Origin: Ilyomonas sp965214235
GTDB taxonomy: Bacteria > Bacteroidota > Bacteroidia > Chitinophagales > Chitinophagaceae
Assembly (NCBI GenBank): GCA_965214235.1
Contig: CBDCBH010000002.1
Location: forward strand, 744,001 to 808,000
DNA length: 64,000 nucleotides
Reading direction: 5' to 3'
The notes beneath the pieces were generated by a model. The model ran no database searches. It saw nothing but the letters and a program-made list of their open reading frames with translations, and was not told where the DNA came from. Below, piece after piece: positions 17,580 to 27,299 of the stretch. The position numbers and the translations under genes were made by a program. Each line of letters begins with the position of its first letter. The first letter of the stretch is position 1.

Positions 17580-20500
17580 ATGTCAGAACTGAAGTTACCA
17601 AGATTATTAGCCGCCGCAAAAGAGTTTAATATAGGGCAGGACACCCTGTTGAATTTTCTTGCAGGCAAAGGTTTTAACCGTGAAGATTTAAAACCTACCG
17701 CAAAGCTGAACGAGGCAATGTATCGTGCTTTGCAACATGAATTTCATACCGATAAAACAGCCAAAAATAAAGCCGACCTTGTAGAGATCCCGAAAACACA
17801 AACGGAACGCAGAATACGTCGTGAAGATGAAGACATCAGCATTAAAAGAGATGAAAGAAAATCTGCGCCAAAAGAAAAAGAGGAAGTTCCGCAACCTGTT
17901 GTAAAAGAAGAACCTCAGCAACCGCCCGTAGTTCCGGTAGTTGTTGTAGCTGAGGAAAAACAACCGGAACCTGAAATTATTGTACCTGCAGAACCGGAAG
18001 TGAAGTATGAACATGAAACGCATGTGGTTGAACCCGAACCGGAACCGGAAACATTGCGCATTGAAGCGCCTGAAATTGAAGCCCCAAAAATTATTGATAA
18101 GATTGATTTATCTGCGATAGATTCTTCTACACGCCCGCGCAAAAACGTAGCTGTAAAGCAAGAGCAACCCGTTGAAGCTGAAATTCATGAAGAGCCATTG
18201 ATTGTTGCGCCTGAAATTGAGGAAGAAGAAATGCAACCGCAGGAAGACGAAGAAGATCTTGCGCCTGTAGTTGAAAACATTAAAGCAGACAAATTAGAAG
18301 GTCCTAAAATAATGGGCAAAATTAATCTTCCGGTTGATAGTGATACACGTCCTAAAAATTTTACACGAGACGAAAAGCGCAAACGCAAACGCATACCAGT
18401 TGATAAAAAAGGCGATCAGTCTCCTCAAGGACAAACCAGTTTCAACCCGCAGGCTCGCAGTGGCGCAAGCAACGGTCAGCCGTTCAACCGCGAACGAACC
18501 ATAACGCCGCAAAGAGGTAATCAAAATGGCCAGGGTAATAGCAATCAGCAAAGTGGCAATCGCCCTCCTTTCGCTCAAAATAAAAACGGGCAAAGTAGCG
18601 GCGGCGGTCGCATAACAATTAACCGTAGCGCTGGTAACAACAGAGGTGGTCAAACCGGAGGCTCTGCTCACGGACACGGAAGAAATGACAGATTTCAACG
18701 TCCGGAAGATAAAGAAATTGATCAAAAACAAATTCAGGATAAAATTAGAGAAACGCAGGCGAAGTTGTCCGGACAAAGCGGACGAGGCAAGAGCCTGAAA
18801 GCGCGTTATCGCCGCGAAAAACGACAGGAAGCTGCCGAAGCAATAGGAGGAGTTGGTGAAGATAATAAGCTACAGGTAACCGAATTTGTAACCGTTAGCG
18901 AACTTGCTAATTTGATGGATGTAAACTTTACCGATGTTATCAGCAAGTGTATGAGCTTAGGTATTATGGTATCCATCAATCAGCGTTTGGATGCAGAAGT
19001 TATTGAGTTGGTTGCAGGCGAGTTTGGTCTTGAAGTTGAATTTTTAGGCCTGGATGATTTAGATGAGGATGATGAAGATGATGACTTTGATGACGAGGAA
19101 GATTTACAAAACCGCGCACCCATAGTTACTATTATGGGGCATGTTGACCATGGCAAAACCTCACTTCTTGATTACATCCGCAATGCCAATGTAGTAGCGG
19201 GCGAAGCAGGTGGTATTACACAGCACATCGGTGCTTACGAAGTTACTTTGCCAACCGAAGAGCATATTACATTTTTAGATACACCCGGACACGAAGCCTT
19301 TACCGCGATGCGTGCACGTGGCGCAAAAGTTACGGATATTGCTGTAATTGTTGTAGCTGCCGATGATGCGGTGATGCCGCAAACTAAAGAAGCCATCAGC
19401 CATGCGCAAGCAGCTGGTGTACCAATGATTTTCGCTATTAATAAAATTGATAAGGACGGTGCAAACCCGCAAAAGATTTATGAGCAGTTATCGCAAATGA
19501 ATATTTTGGTGGAAGAATGGGGTGGTAAATACCAAAGCCAGGAATTGAGCGCTAAAAAAGGATTGAATGTAGATGCCTTGCTTGAAAAAATATTGCTGGA
19601 AGCTGAAATATTAGATTTAAAAGCAAATCCTGACCGCGAGGCAACAGGAAGCATTATTGAAGCCTCACTTGATAAAGGTCGTGGTTATGTAGCTACTGTG
19701 CTGGTTCAAAACGGCTCGTTGAAATTGGGCGACATTATGGTTTCCGGTCAAAACTACGGACGCATTAAAGCTATGTTTAATGAACGCAATCAGCGTGTGA
19801 ACGAAGCGCCGCCATCAACACCGGTTCAAATTTTAGGTTTGAACGGTGCGCCGCAGGCCGGTGAAAAATTCAAGGTATATGCTGATGAAGCTGAAGCAAA
19901 AGAAATTGCTACAAAGCGTGCACAAATATCACGTGAGCAGGGCTTACGTGCGAAGAAGCACATTACGCTGGATGAAATTGGAAGACGCCTGGCTTTGGGC
20001 AACTTTAAAGAATTGAATGTTATCATTAAAGGTGATGTGGATGGTTCGGTGGAAGCGTTGAGCGATTCATTGCAAAAATTATCAACCGAAGAAATTGCAA
20101 TTAATGTAGTTCATAAAGCCGTTGGTCAAATCTCTGAAAGCGATGTATTGTTAGCCACAGCATCTGATGCAATATTAATTGGTTTTAATGTTCGCCCAAG
20201 CACACAGGCAAACCGGCTGGCAGAAAATGAAGGCGTACAAATAAAAATGTATTCTATCATTTATAACGCTATCGAAGAAGTGAAGAGTGCGATGGAAGGC
20301 TTGCTGGAACCAAAGATTCAGGAAAAAGAAGTGGCTACAGTTGAAATTAGGGAAGTGTATAAATTTGATAAAGCCACCGTTGCAGGATGTTATGTTACCG
20401 ATGGTAAAATTCGCCGCGACAGTAAAATTCGTTTGTTCCGTGATGGCATTTTAATTTATCCGCGAACGGAAGGCGGCTTTGCCGAACTGGGCAGCCTGAA

Positions 20501-20633
20501 ACGTTTTAAAGATGATATGAAAGATGTGGCTGCCGGATACGAGTGCGGCTTGACAATTAAGAATTTTGCAGACATTAATGTTGGCGATACTGTAATTGCA
20601 ATTGAAGAAGAGGAAATTAAGCGAACACTGTAA
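17580..20633 (+). CDS. infB: translation initiation factor IF-2
   Basis: GTPase that places initiator tRNA on the 30S subunit. The 1017-residue product begins with the IF2_N module (LPRLLAAAKEFNIGQDTLLNFLAGKGF). A long low-complexity linker follows, Pro/Glu-rich then Gln/Asn/Gly-rich (residues about 90-400). The G domain has GHVDHGKT (about 520-527), DTPGHE and NKID. Domains II, III and IV end the protein. The large linker is typical of Bacteroidota IF-2. It is last in the rimP operon and is followed by a strong terminator. Confidence 0.97.
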   Translation: MSELKLPRLLAAAKEFNIGQDTLLNFLAGKGFNREDLKPTAKLNEAMYRALQHEFHTDKTAKNKADLVEIPKTQTERRIRREDEDISIKRDERKSAPKEKEEVPQPVVKEEPQQPPVVPVVVVAEEKQPEPEIIVPAEPEVKYEHETHVVEPEPEPETLRIEAPEIEAPKIIDKIDLSAIDSSTRPRKNVAVKQEQPVEAEIHEEPLIVAPEIEEEEMQPQEDEEDLAPVVENIKADKLEGPKIMGKINLPVDSDTRPKNFTRDEKRKRKRIPVDKKGDQSPQGQTSFNPQARSGASNGQPFNRERTITPQRGNQNGQGNSNQQSGNRPPFAQNKNGQSSGGGRITINRSAGNNRGGQTGGSAHGHGRNDRFQRPEDKEIDQKQIQDKIRETQAKLSGQSGRGKSLKARYRREKRQEAAEAIGGVGEDNKLQVTEFVTVSELANLMDVNFTDVISKCMSLGIMVSINQRLDAEVIELVAGEFGLEVEFLGLDDLDEDDEDDDFDDEEDLQNRAPIVTIMGHVDHGKTSLLDYIRNANVVAGEAGGITQHIGAYEVTLPTEEHITFLDTPGHEAFTAMRARGAKVTDIAVIVVAADDAVMPQTKEAISHAQAAGVPMIFAINKIDKDGANPQKIYEQLSQMNILVEEWGGKYQSQELSAKKGLNVDALLEKILLEAEILDLKANPDREATGSIIEASLDKGRGYVATVLVQNGSLKLGDIMVSGQNYGRIKAMFNERNQRVNEAPPSTPVQILGLNGAPQAGEKFKVYADEAEAKEIATKRAQISREQGLRAKKHITLDEIGRRLALGNFKELNVIIKGDVDGSVEALSDSLQKLSTEEIAINVVHKAVGQISESDVLLATASDAILIGFNVRPSTQANRLAENEGVQIKMYSIIYNAIEEVKSAMEGLLEPKIQEKEVATVEIREVYKFDKATVAGCYVTDGKIRRDSKIRLFRDGILIYPRTEGGFAELGSLKRFKDDMKDVAAGYECGLTIKNFADINVGDTVIAIEEEEIKRTL

Positions 20634-20648
20634 AAATAATTTTGAAGT

Positions 20649-20691
20649 AAAAACAAAAGCGGCTCAATTTTTTGAGCCGCTTTTGTTTTTA
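20649..20691 (+). terminator. strong intrinsic terminator after infB
   Basis: AAAACAAAAGCGGCTCAA pairs perfectly with TTGAGCCGCTTTTGTTTT around a TTTT loop, followed by further T. It starts about 16 bases after the infB stop. Confidence 0.92.
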
Positions 20692-20923
20692 TACAGTGTG
20701 ATAAAGTGGTGTAAAAACAAAAACCACTGCATACAGTCAAATTATTTTAAAAAAGTACAAGTGTAATTGTTTTTTCTCTTTACTTAAAAGTGAAAAAACA
20801 ACAGATTTATTATTGAAATGATGATAAACCGGAGTTACAAAAGTTGGGTACACAATAATTGGATTTTGTATTTTTTATTTTAATGCTATCCTTAATAAGC
20901 GTTGCATTCATTCGGGTTAATCA

Positions 20924-21964
20924 TCAATCCAAAACTTCATAAACAGTAGCTGAAGCGGCTTTATTTTTTAAAGTAAAATCTCCCACTTTATTGCAATTGA
21001 ACGACTCGCGTACATTATTATAGCAAGCTTCGTTAATTACAATTTGCCCTGCTTTTGCTATGCTTTGCAAGCGCTGTGCGGTATTTACTACATCGCCAAT
21101 TACAGTATAATCAAGACGGCGCAAAGTGGCTGAACCAATGTTGCCTGAAATAAGCTCACCACTGTTGATACCAATGGAAACTTTGGGCGAAAAACCAGGA
21201 TGGTTGACATCATGCGCACCATGTTCAATGTGGTTGCGAACGGCGAGACAAGCTTCGATAGCACGATCTAATTGATAATCGCCACGAAACACAGCCATAA
21301 TAGCATCTCCAATAAATTTATCAACATGACCGTTTTGCGCAATGATTTCTTTTACCATTACATCAAAATATTTATTCAGAAGTTTAATAACGCTATCGGC
21401 AGGTTCGGTTTCGGTGAGCGACGTAAAGCCGCAAATATCAATAAAAGCAACGGCGGCATTAATACTTTCGTTGCGCATAAGTGAAGATTCAAACTCTTCT
21501 TTGTTCATGAAATTCAACACATTTTCATCAACATACATACGGAGAATGTTGTTTTCTTTTATAGCTTTTAACGTTTGTTTTAGTTGCTCAACATGATGCA
21601 ATGTTTTTTGCAGTGTAAGTTCCAAATCGTCAAAGTTTACGGGCTTGCAAACAAAGTCGAATGCGCCGCGGTTCATAGCAGAGCGAATATTGTCCATATC
21701 GCCATACGCCGAAACAATTACAGCTTTAATAAGCGGCATTTCATCATTTAGTTTTTGTAACAATGTAAGTCCATCCATTTCAGGCATATTAATGTCGCTG
21801 AATACGACATCAATGTCCTTGTGTTCGTGAATTTTATCTAATGCATCTCGGCCATTAATGGCAAAAACAAAACGGTATTTTCCTTCCCGAATTTGCTTGC
21901 GGAATTTTTGTTTTATCAGTACTTCAAGGTCAGTTTCATCATCAGCAACTAAAATTTTCGACAT
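20924..21964 (-). CDS. response regulator fused to class III adenylate cyclase
   Basis: Residues 1-125 are a receiver domain (acidic pair Asp8/Asp9, phosphoacceptor Asp57, Ser85, Lys107). A helical linker leads to a class III nucleotide cyclase domain (about 165-346). Metal-binding aspartates are Asp176 (AFIDICGFTSLTE) and Asp220 (FIGD). Lys216 and Asp285 occupy purine-selecting positions and favour ATP over GTP. Asn294 and Arg298 (VNTAQRL) are the transition-state pair. All catalytic residues are present, so phosphorylation probably controls cAMP synthesis. The start overlaps the stop of the upstream receiver gene by one base (TAATG), so they are co-translated. No histidine kinase lies nearby. 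Confidence 0.92.
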   Translation of the reverse strand: MSKILVADDETDLEVLIKQKFRKQIREGKYRFVFAINGRDALDKIHEHKDIDVVFSDINMPEMDGLTLLQKLNDEMPLIKAVIVSAYGDMDNIRSAMNRGAFDFVCKPVNFDDLELTLQKTLHHVEQLKQTLKAIKENNILRMYVDENVLNFMNKEEFESSLMRNESINAAVAFIDICGFTSLTETEPADSVIKLLNKYFDVMVKEIIAQNGHVDKFIGDAIMAVFRGDYQLDRAIEACLAVRNHIEHGAHDVNHPGFSPKVSIGINSGELISGNIGSATLRRLDYTVIGDVVNTAQRLQSIAKAGQIVINEACYNNVRESFNCNKVGDFTLKNKAASATVYEVLD

Positions 21965-22341
21965 TAGTTTGTTATTTTAAGTTTCTCTTTCAGAAGATTA
22001 AAATCAAGAGGTTTAGTTAAAAAATCATCTGCGCCAGATTGCATAGCCAGTGTATGATTTTCCTCATCACCGTAAGCGGTAATCATCATCACAACGGGCG
22101 GCGGTATAAAATGATGTTGTTTAATTTCTTTCAGCAATTGAATACCACTCATGCCCGGCATATTAATATCAGACAAAATAAGCACGGCTTCCTGGCTGCG
22201 ATTGCCTAAATAATGCAAGGCTTCCTCACCAGAATTGGCAAAAGCAAAACTAACAGCACCGCTTCGGATTTCTTTGCGGAAGCGTTGCTCGAACAGTTGT
22301 TGCACATCGGTTTCATCATCAACAACAAGAATGTTTTTCAT
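21964..22341 (-). CDS. single-domain response regulator
   Basis: A stand-alone CheY-like receiver of 125 residues with Asp8/Asp9 (VVDDETD), phosphoacceptor Asp58 (ILSDINMPGMSG), Thr88-region (MITAYGD) and Lys110 (FLTKPLDF). It has no output domain. Its sequence is close to that of the receiver in the cyclase gene that follows (both have DDETD and FRKxIRxG), suggesting a tandem duplication. The pair probably shares one kinase or forms a relay. It is translationally coupled to the cyclase gene. Confidence 0.9.
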   Translation of the reverse strand: MKNILVVDDETDVQQLFEQRFRKEIRSGAVSFAFANSGEEALHYLGNRSQEAVLILSDINMPGMSGIQLLKEIKQHHFIPPPVVMMITAYGDEENHTLAMQSGADDFLTKPLDFNLLKEKLKITN

Positions 22342-22616
22342 GGTCGAAAAATAAATAAAAATTATGAAGGAATAGTAATGGTGAAATCGGTAAAATTATT
22401 TTTTTTGATTAAACGGATATAGCTCCGCTGTGTTCTTTAATAATGATGTTGTAACTCTAACTCAAGCCCAGTCCGGTTCCTCGTCTTATCGGTTGTATAG
22501 ATGTAAGAGAGACTATGTATCATTATATGATCAGGTACAGTATAACAAAAACAAAAAGCGTTTGTCATTAAAACATCATTTGATTTCCCTTCAAATTTAT
22601 CGTTTTATTCCTAATG

Positions 22617-22624
22617 TACTTTTG
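22617..22624 (+). promoter_or_regulatory. -7 box for the AraC-type gene
   Basis: TACTTTTG matches the -7 consensus and ends 5 bases before the ATG at 22630, which predicts a leaderless or nearly leaderless transcript. Confidence 0.5.
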
Positions 22625-22629
22625 TTGGT

Positions 22630-23508
22630 ATGATGCAGTTTCAACACATATTAAAAAATAACATCGTTACTTCTGCAGATATAATTTTTGAGAAAAAACA
22701 TCAGCTTCCCGGTTCTGTAAATTATTCTATAACCCGTTATGTTTCAAATGAAAGCAACACAGCCGAAGACACTGGTTTGCTTTCTTATTTTGTTAATAAA
22801 ACAGATCCCGCAACCAGTTATTTACAACTTCAGTTTTGTATTAGCGGAAACAAAGTTTTTTTTGAAAAAAGCAATTCTTCTTCAACCGATACGATAGACG
22901 TTTTTCAATTTCATTTTACCTCTACATTCCTAAACCAGTTTGTTCAAAAAATAAAGCTCAACAACCAGAAAGATAAGGTACTTGCCTTTAGTCACCCTCA
23001 TTCATTTACCAAGTTGTTTCAGGTTTGCAACCGTAAGCGGAATGTGCTGGAAGCCTTGCTGGCAAATGATTACACAGGCGCAATGGAAAATGTATTTGTA
23101 AATGCAAAAGTACACGAGGTGTTGCTGTACAGCATTGAATGTTTGGTTGAAGAAAAAGAAGAAACATTCACCTGCCGTTTTCTTTCGGATGAAAGTGGAC
23201 GTGAGCGAATTTACAAGGCAAGAGATATTTTGTTGCAACGAATTGGCGAACCAATAACCATTAAAGAATTAAGCCGTAAAGTTGCCATCAACGAATGTTA
23301 TTTAAAGAAAGGATTTAAAGAAGTGTTTGGTACAACGATATTTGATTTTTATCAGCAGCAGCGAATGGAACATGCTAAATATTTATTGTATGAAAAAGGC
23401 TTGAGCGTAACTGATGTCTCGCTTTTGCTGGGCTATTCTTCCATCTCGCATTTTTCATCTGCCTTTAAAAAATATACAGGCTTAAAGCCTTGCGAATTGT
23501 TGCGGTAA
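22630..23508 (+). CDS. AraC-family transcriptional regulator
   Basis: The 292-residue protein has an unassigned N-terminal sensor part and a C-terminal AraC/XylS double helix-turn-helix (residues about 195-292). The first helix pair is ITIKELSRKVAINECYLKKGFKEVFG and the second SVTDVSLLLGYSSISHFSSAFKKYTG, ending with the conserved LKPCELLR. N-terminal residues such as LQLQFCISGNKVFF suggest the PchR-like group, which responds to siderophores or other ligands; that is a guess. Start codons at 22630 and 22633 are adjacent. The gene stands alone. Confidence 0.85.
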   Translation: MMQFQHILKNNIVTSADIIFEKKHQLPGSVNYSITRYVSNESNTAEDTGLLSYFVNKTDPATSYLQLQFCISGNKVFFEKSNSSSTDTIDVFQFHFTSTFLNQFVQKIKLNNQKDKVLAFSHPHSFTKLFQVCNRKRNVLEALLANDYTGAMENVFVNAKVHEVLLYSIECLVEEKEETFTCRFLSDESGRERIYKARDILLQRIGEPITIKELSRKVAINECYLKKGFKEVFGTTIFDFYQQQRMEHAKYLLYEKGLSVTDVSLLLGYSSISHFSSAFKKYTGLKPCELLR

Positions 23509-23533
23509 CATTTATTTGGTACAATCAAACACA

Positions 23534-23570
23534 GGCTGAAAGCCGGCGCTTATTAATACGCCGGTCAGCC
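23534..23570. repeat. GC-rich imperfect hairpin 3' of the AraC-type gene
   Basis: GGCTGA and CCGGCG (23534-23548) pair with CGCCGG and TCAGCC (23559-23570) around a 10-base AT loop, with a two-base bulge. It lies 25 bases after the stop of the AraC-type gene. No T-run follows, so it is a structure of unknown role or a weak terminator. Confidence 0.5.
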
Positions 23571-23767
23571 CTGAGTAGTGGGTTGGAAATAGTTTATAAA
23601 GAATTTATGGGGTAAAAGGATTCGAGTATCAATTACAAAGTGAAAGAATTGCAAGAAGATAAAAAACGGGAAATCTCCCCTTTTTATTTGCACTAAAAAT
23701 GAATAGAAATGGGAGACTGTAAGAATAAATCTTATTTAATTATCTTACCCGTTCAACTGAAAAATGT

Positions 23768-24412
23768 ATGAAACCAATTACGCTTGCTATTGCTGATGAC
23801 CATCAACTGTTTTTAAAATCGTTAAGCCTTCTTATCAGCAGCTTTCATAAGTTTCAAATAATTACCGATGCTTTGAACGGTAAAGATTTAATAAGTAAAA
23901 TAAAAGCATTAAAACAACAACCGGATATGGTGTTGCTTGATGTAAACATGCCGGTAATGGATGGCATTAAAACGGCGCAGGTTTTATTAGAAAATTATCC
24001 GCTGATAAAAATAGTTGCATTGTCGATGAAGGATGATGATCATACCATTATTAACATGCTAAAAGCCGGTGCCTGCGCGTATTTACTGAAAGATATTCAT
24101 CCTGATGAATTAGAAAAAGCATTGCTTGAGATTTGGGAGAAAGGATATTATAACGCCGATAGTTTAAACATTCACTTTCGCCGAATACAGATGAAACAAA
24201 GTGGCGATAAACAGCTCCGTTTATCGGAAAAAGAAATAGCATTTTTACAGCTTGCATGCAGCGATTTAACATACAAGCAAATTGCTTCACAGATGTATCT
24301 TTCCGAGCGAACTATTGATGGCTATCGTGAAGCTTTGTTTGAAAAATTAAGCGTGCAAAGCCGCACAGGTATGGCGTTAGAAGCGATAAGGAGGCGTCTG
24401 GTTTCGTTATAA
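23768..24412 (+). CDS. NarL/FixJ-type response regulator
   Basis: Two-domain regulator of 214 residues. The receiver has IADDHQLF, phosphoacceptor Asp58 (VLLDVNMPVMDG), Ser/Thr at ALSMKDD and Lys at YLLKDIHP. The C-terminal LuxR-type helix-turn-helix spans about 148-210 (LRLSEKEIAFLQLACSDLTYKQIASQMYLSERTIDGYREALFEKL). The motif LTYKQIASQMYLSERTI is the usual Bacteroidota form. No kinase gene is adjacent, so it is an orphan regulator whose partner is elsewhere. Confidence 0.9.
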   Translation: MKPITLAIADDHQLFLKSLSLLISSFHKFQIITDALNGKDLISKIKALKQQPDMVLLDVNMPVMDGIKTAQVLLENYPLIKIVALSMKDDDHTIINMLKAGACAYLLKDIHPDELEKALLEIWEKGYYNADSLNIHFRRIQMKQSGDKQLRLSEKEIAFLQLACSDLTYKQIASQMYLSERTIDGYREALFEKLSVQSRTGMALEAIRRRLVSL

Positions 24413-24545
24413 ATGTTTAAAAATCCGGTCTTATTTAATCAGTCAGTAACTGTTGTACTGCATTCCAATATCAGTAACCTCCTGAAGCATTCATGTTTAA
24501 ACACAAGTATTCAGCTTCTCTCTTAAATATTACTCTTTGTTCATT

Positions 24546-24553
24546 TACTTTTG
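24546..24553 (+). promoter_or_regulatory. -7 box for treY
   Basis: TACTTTTG lies 23 bases before the treY ATG; no clear -33 TTTG is present at the expected distance. Confidence 0.4.
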
Positions 24554-24576
24554 ATGCTTTTTAAAAGAAAGCTATC

Positions 24577-27228
24577 ATGTATTTTCCTTCTGCAACTTAT
24601 CGTGTTCAACTCAACAGTTCTTACCCGTTTTCGCAGCTGCAAAACATTATTGGTTATTTACACAAACTTGGTATTTCAACCATTTATGCGGCGCCCGTTA
24701 CAACAGCAATGAAAGGCAGCACGCATGGTTATGATGTTTGTAATCCTGATGCTTTGAATCCTGAAATTGGCACTCTGCAAGAGTTAGAAAATATAAGCAA
24801 GCAATTATCAGAAAAAGATATGGGCTGGCTGCAGGATATTGTACCCAACCATATGGCTTTTATTACTGATAACGAACGGTTAACCGATGTGTTTGAACGT
24901 GGCGAACAATCGCCTTATTATCATTATTTCGATATTAACTGGAATCATTTTGATGCTATTTACAAAAACAAATTAATGGTGCCGTTTATCGGAAAAGATT
25001 TGAATGCAGCCATTGATGATAACGAAATTACATTGGTGTGGGATAACGATTTTTATCTTTCTTATTCAGATACAAATTATTCTGTAGCAGCAACTTCGTT
25101 ATCGTTTATTTTTTCTTTCAACAATAAAAAAATGACCGATGCAACAGAGGTTTTGATGAGTAAAATAAATAGCGGCAAAGAAGAATGGAAAGAAGCAAAA
25201 AAAGTGTGGCAAAAGAAAACCGGAGAAGAAACCGAAGTAATAGAAAAAGCTGTAAAAAATATCAATAAAAACAAAGCTTCGCTTCGCGAATTAATGAACA
25301 GGCAGCATTATGTTTTAACGTGGTATAAAGTAACTGAAAGCGAAATTAATTTCAGAAGATTTTTTACCGTTAATCAACTTCTTTGTCTTCGTATGGAAGA
25401 TGAGTTTGTTTTTACTGACTATCATAAGTTCCTCTTTTCATTGTATCAAAAAGGTTTGATTCAAGGTTTTCGTATCGACCATATTGACGGCTTATATCAT
25501 CCTCAGCAATACATTGAAAGATTGCGTAAAACCATGGGTGATGATTGTTATATTATTGTCGAGAAAATATTGGAATACAATGAAGACGTTGCGCGAGACT
25601 GGAGCCTGCAAGGCACAAGCGGCTATGAATTTTTATCGTTCACCAACCAATTGTTAACCGATAAAAAAGGTGCGGAAAAACTCTTGAACTTTTACAAAGA
25701 ACTGGTTCCTCAAACACAATCGTATGAAGACATTGTGTTTGAAAAAAAGCATACGTTTTTATACTCGCAAATGGAAGGTGAGTTAAATAATTTATTACAT
25801 CTATTAAAAGAGCTAAAACTGTTTGCAGGAAAGGGTTTCAATAATGATAAAATGAAAAAAGCCTTAGGTGTTTTAATGGCTTCATTTCCTGTTTATCGTA
25901 TCTATCGCGATAGTTATCCACTGCATAAAGAAGCGCTGCCAATTATACAAAAAGCGTTTGCAACAGCCACTAAAAAAATAAAGGGTGAACAACATGAACT
26001 ATTGCTGTTAAAAACGGTGTTTGATGCTGATGGCAAACAGCCGGATGATAAAAACAAACTACTCTTTTTAATGCGGCTGATGCAGTTTACAGGACCATTG
26101 GCGGCAAAGGGTGTTGAGGACACAACCTTTTATGTTTACAATCCTTTGATTTCTCATAATGAAGTGGGCGATTCGCCATCGCGGCTGGGCATCACTATTG
26201 ATGAATTTCACCAGAAAATGAAGAGACGGCAAAAGAACAATCCGTATTCATTAAATGCTACTTCAACACACGATACCAAACGCGGTGAAGATGGTAGGCT
26301 GCGCATTAATGCGCTGGCGGCAATGCCCGATGAATGGATACAAAATGTAAACAACTGGCGGCAAATGAACACACCGTTTGTAAAAATGGTGAATAACAAA
26401 CCCGCGCCTTCCACCAACGATGAATATTTTATTTATCAATCACTTGTAGGTGCGTTTCCTGAAGACTTACAAGTAACCCAAACATTTATCAATCGCACGC
26501 TTGCATTCATTGAAAAAGCATTTCGCGAAGCCAAAGTAGAAACAACCTATAATGAACCGAATGTTGAGTACGAAGAAGCGTGTAAACACTTTGTCGTTTC
26601 AATACTGAATGAACGAAATTTATTTGTAAAAAGCTTTGTTTCTTTTTTTGATAAAGTGATTGATATTGCTACGCTGTATTCGCTTGCCCAAACGGTAATA
26701 AAAATTACGGCTCCGGGCATACCTGATATTTACCAGGGTTGCGAATTGTGGGACGTAAGTTATGTTGACCCTGATAACAGAAGACCGATAGATTATGAAT
26801 GCCGCATCAACAATCTAGATGAAATCATAGCAATGGAAACAGGAAGTATAGATGACTTGTTATCGTTTCTTCACCAACATAAAAAGGAAGGCAGAGAAAA
26901 GTTATACGCTACTTATAAAACGCTTCATTTTCGCAGAGAAAATAATGGTTTGTTTTTACATGGAAATTATTTGCCCTTGCATACCAACCACGAAAAAGTA
27001 TTGTCGTATGCAAGAAGAAAAGATAATAGCTGGGTGGTTGTGGTTATTTGTTTTTCGGAAGATGTTTTAAAAAAAGAAAAATCAATAACTGTTTCTCTTC
27101 CCAACGATTCACCGCAAAGCTGGACAAACATTTTTACAAATGATAAAATAAAAGCAATTAATGAAATAAACTTACTTTCTTCTTTGCAAAAATTTCCGGT
27201 TGCAGTGTTAACGGCTGGAACAGAGTAA
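24577..27228 (+). CDS. treY: maltooligosyl trehalose synthase
   Basis: Converts the reducing end of maltooligosaccharides to a trehalosyl unit, first step of the TreY-TreZ route. The 883-residue GH13 protein opens with ATYRVQLNSSYPF and has VPNHMAF, GFRIDHIDGLYHP with nucleophile Asp301, YIIVEKIL with acid/base Glu329, ATSTHDTKRGED, and PDIYQGCELW near the C terminus, all diagnostic of TreY. Length is in the family range. TreZ, which releases trehalose, is not in this window; neighbours are unrelated. Confidence 0.95.
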   Translation: MYFPSATYRVQLNSSYPFSQLQNIIGYLHKLGISTIYAAPVTTAMKGSTHGYDVCNPDALNPEIGTLQELENISKQLSEKDMGWLQDIVPNHMAFITDNERLTDVFERGEQSPYYHYFDINWNHFDAIYKNKLMVPFIGKDLNAAIDDNEITLVWDNDFYLSYSDTNYSVAATSLSFIFSFNNKKMTDATEVLMSKINSGKEEWKEAKKVWQKKTGEETEVIEKAVKNINKNKASLRELMNRQHYVLTWYKVTESEINFRRFFTVNQLLCLRMEDEFVFTDYHKFLFSLYQKGLIQGFRIDHIDGLYHPQQYIERLRKTMGDDCYIIVEKILEYNEDVARDWSLQGTSGYEFLSFTNQLLTDKKGAEKLLNFYKELVPQTQSYEDIVFEKKHTFLYSQMEGELNNLLHLLKELKLFAGKGFNNDKMKKALGVLMASFPVYRIYRDSYPLHKEALPIIQKAFATATKKIKGEQHELLLLKTVFDADGKQPDDKNKLLFLMRLMQFTGPLAAKGVEDTTFYVYNPLISHNEVGDSPSRLGITIDEFHQKMKRRQKNNPYSLNATSTHDTKRGEDGRLRINALAAMPDEWIQNVNNWRQMNTPFVKMVNNKPAPSTNDEYFIYQSLVGAFPEDLQVTQTFINRTLAFIEKAFREAKVETTYNEPNVEYEEACKHFVVSILNERNLFVKSFVSFFDKVIDIATLYSLAQTVIKITAPGIPDIYQGCELWDVSYVDPDNRRPIDYECRINNLDEIIAMETGSIDDLLSFLHQHKKEGREKLYATYKTLHFRRENNGLFLHGNYLPLHTNHEKVLSYARRKDNSWVVVVICFSEDVLKKEKSITVSLPNDSPQSWTNIFTNDKIKAINEINLLSSLQKFPVAVLTAGTE

Positions 27229-27299
27229 AGAGTAAAAACTTCATTTCCAACCGAGTTGTTATTTACATATTGCTTTCCCTGCTTCATCTTTGCAAGTAT

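Noticed and set aside
17561..17593. 10-codon frame overlapping the infB start
   Set aside because: Too short to judge; no conservation can be checked here and overlap by chance is likely.
22430..22633. 67-codon plus-strand frame upstream of the AraC-type gene
   Set aside because: No recognisable composition or start signal; it lies in the promoter region and ends at the AraC start.
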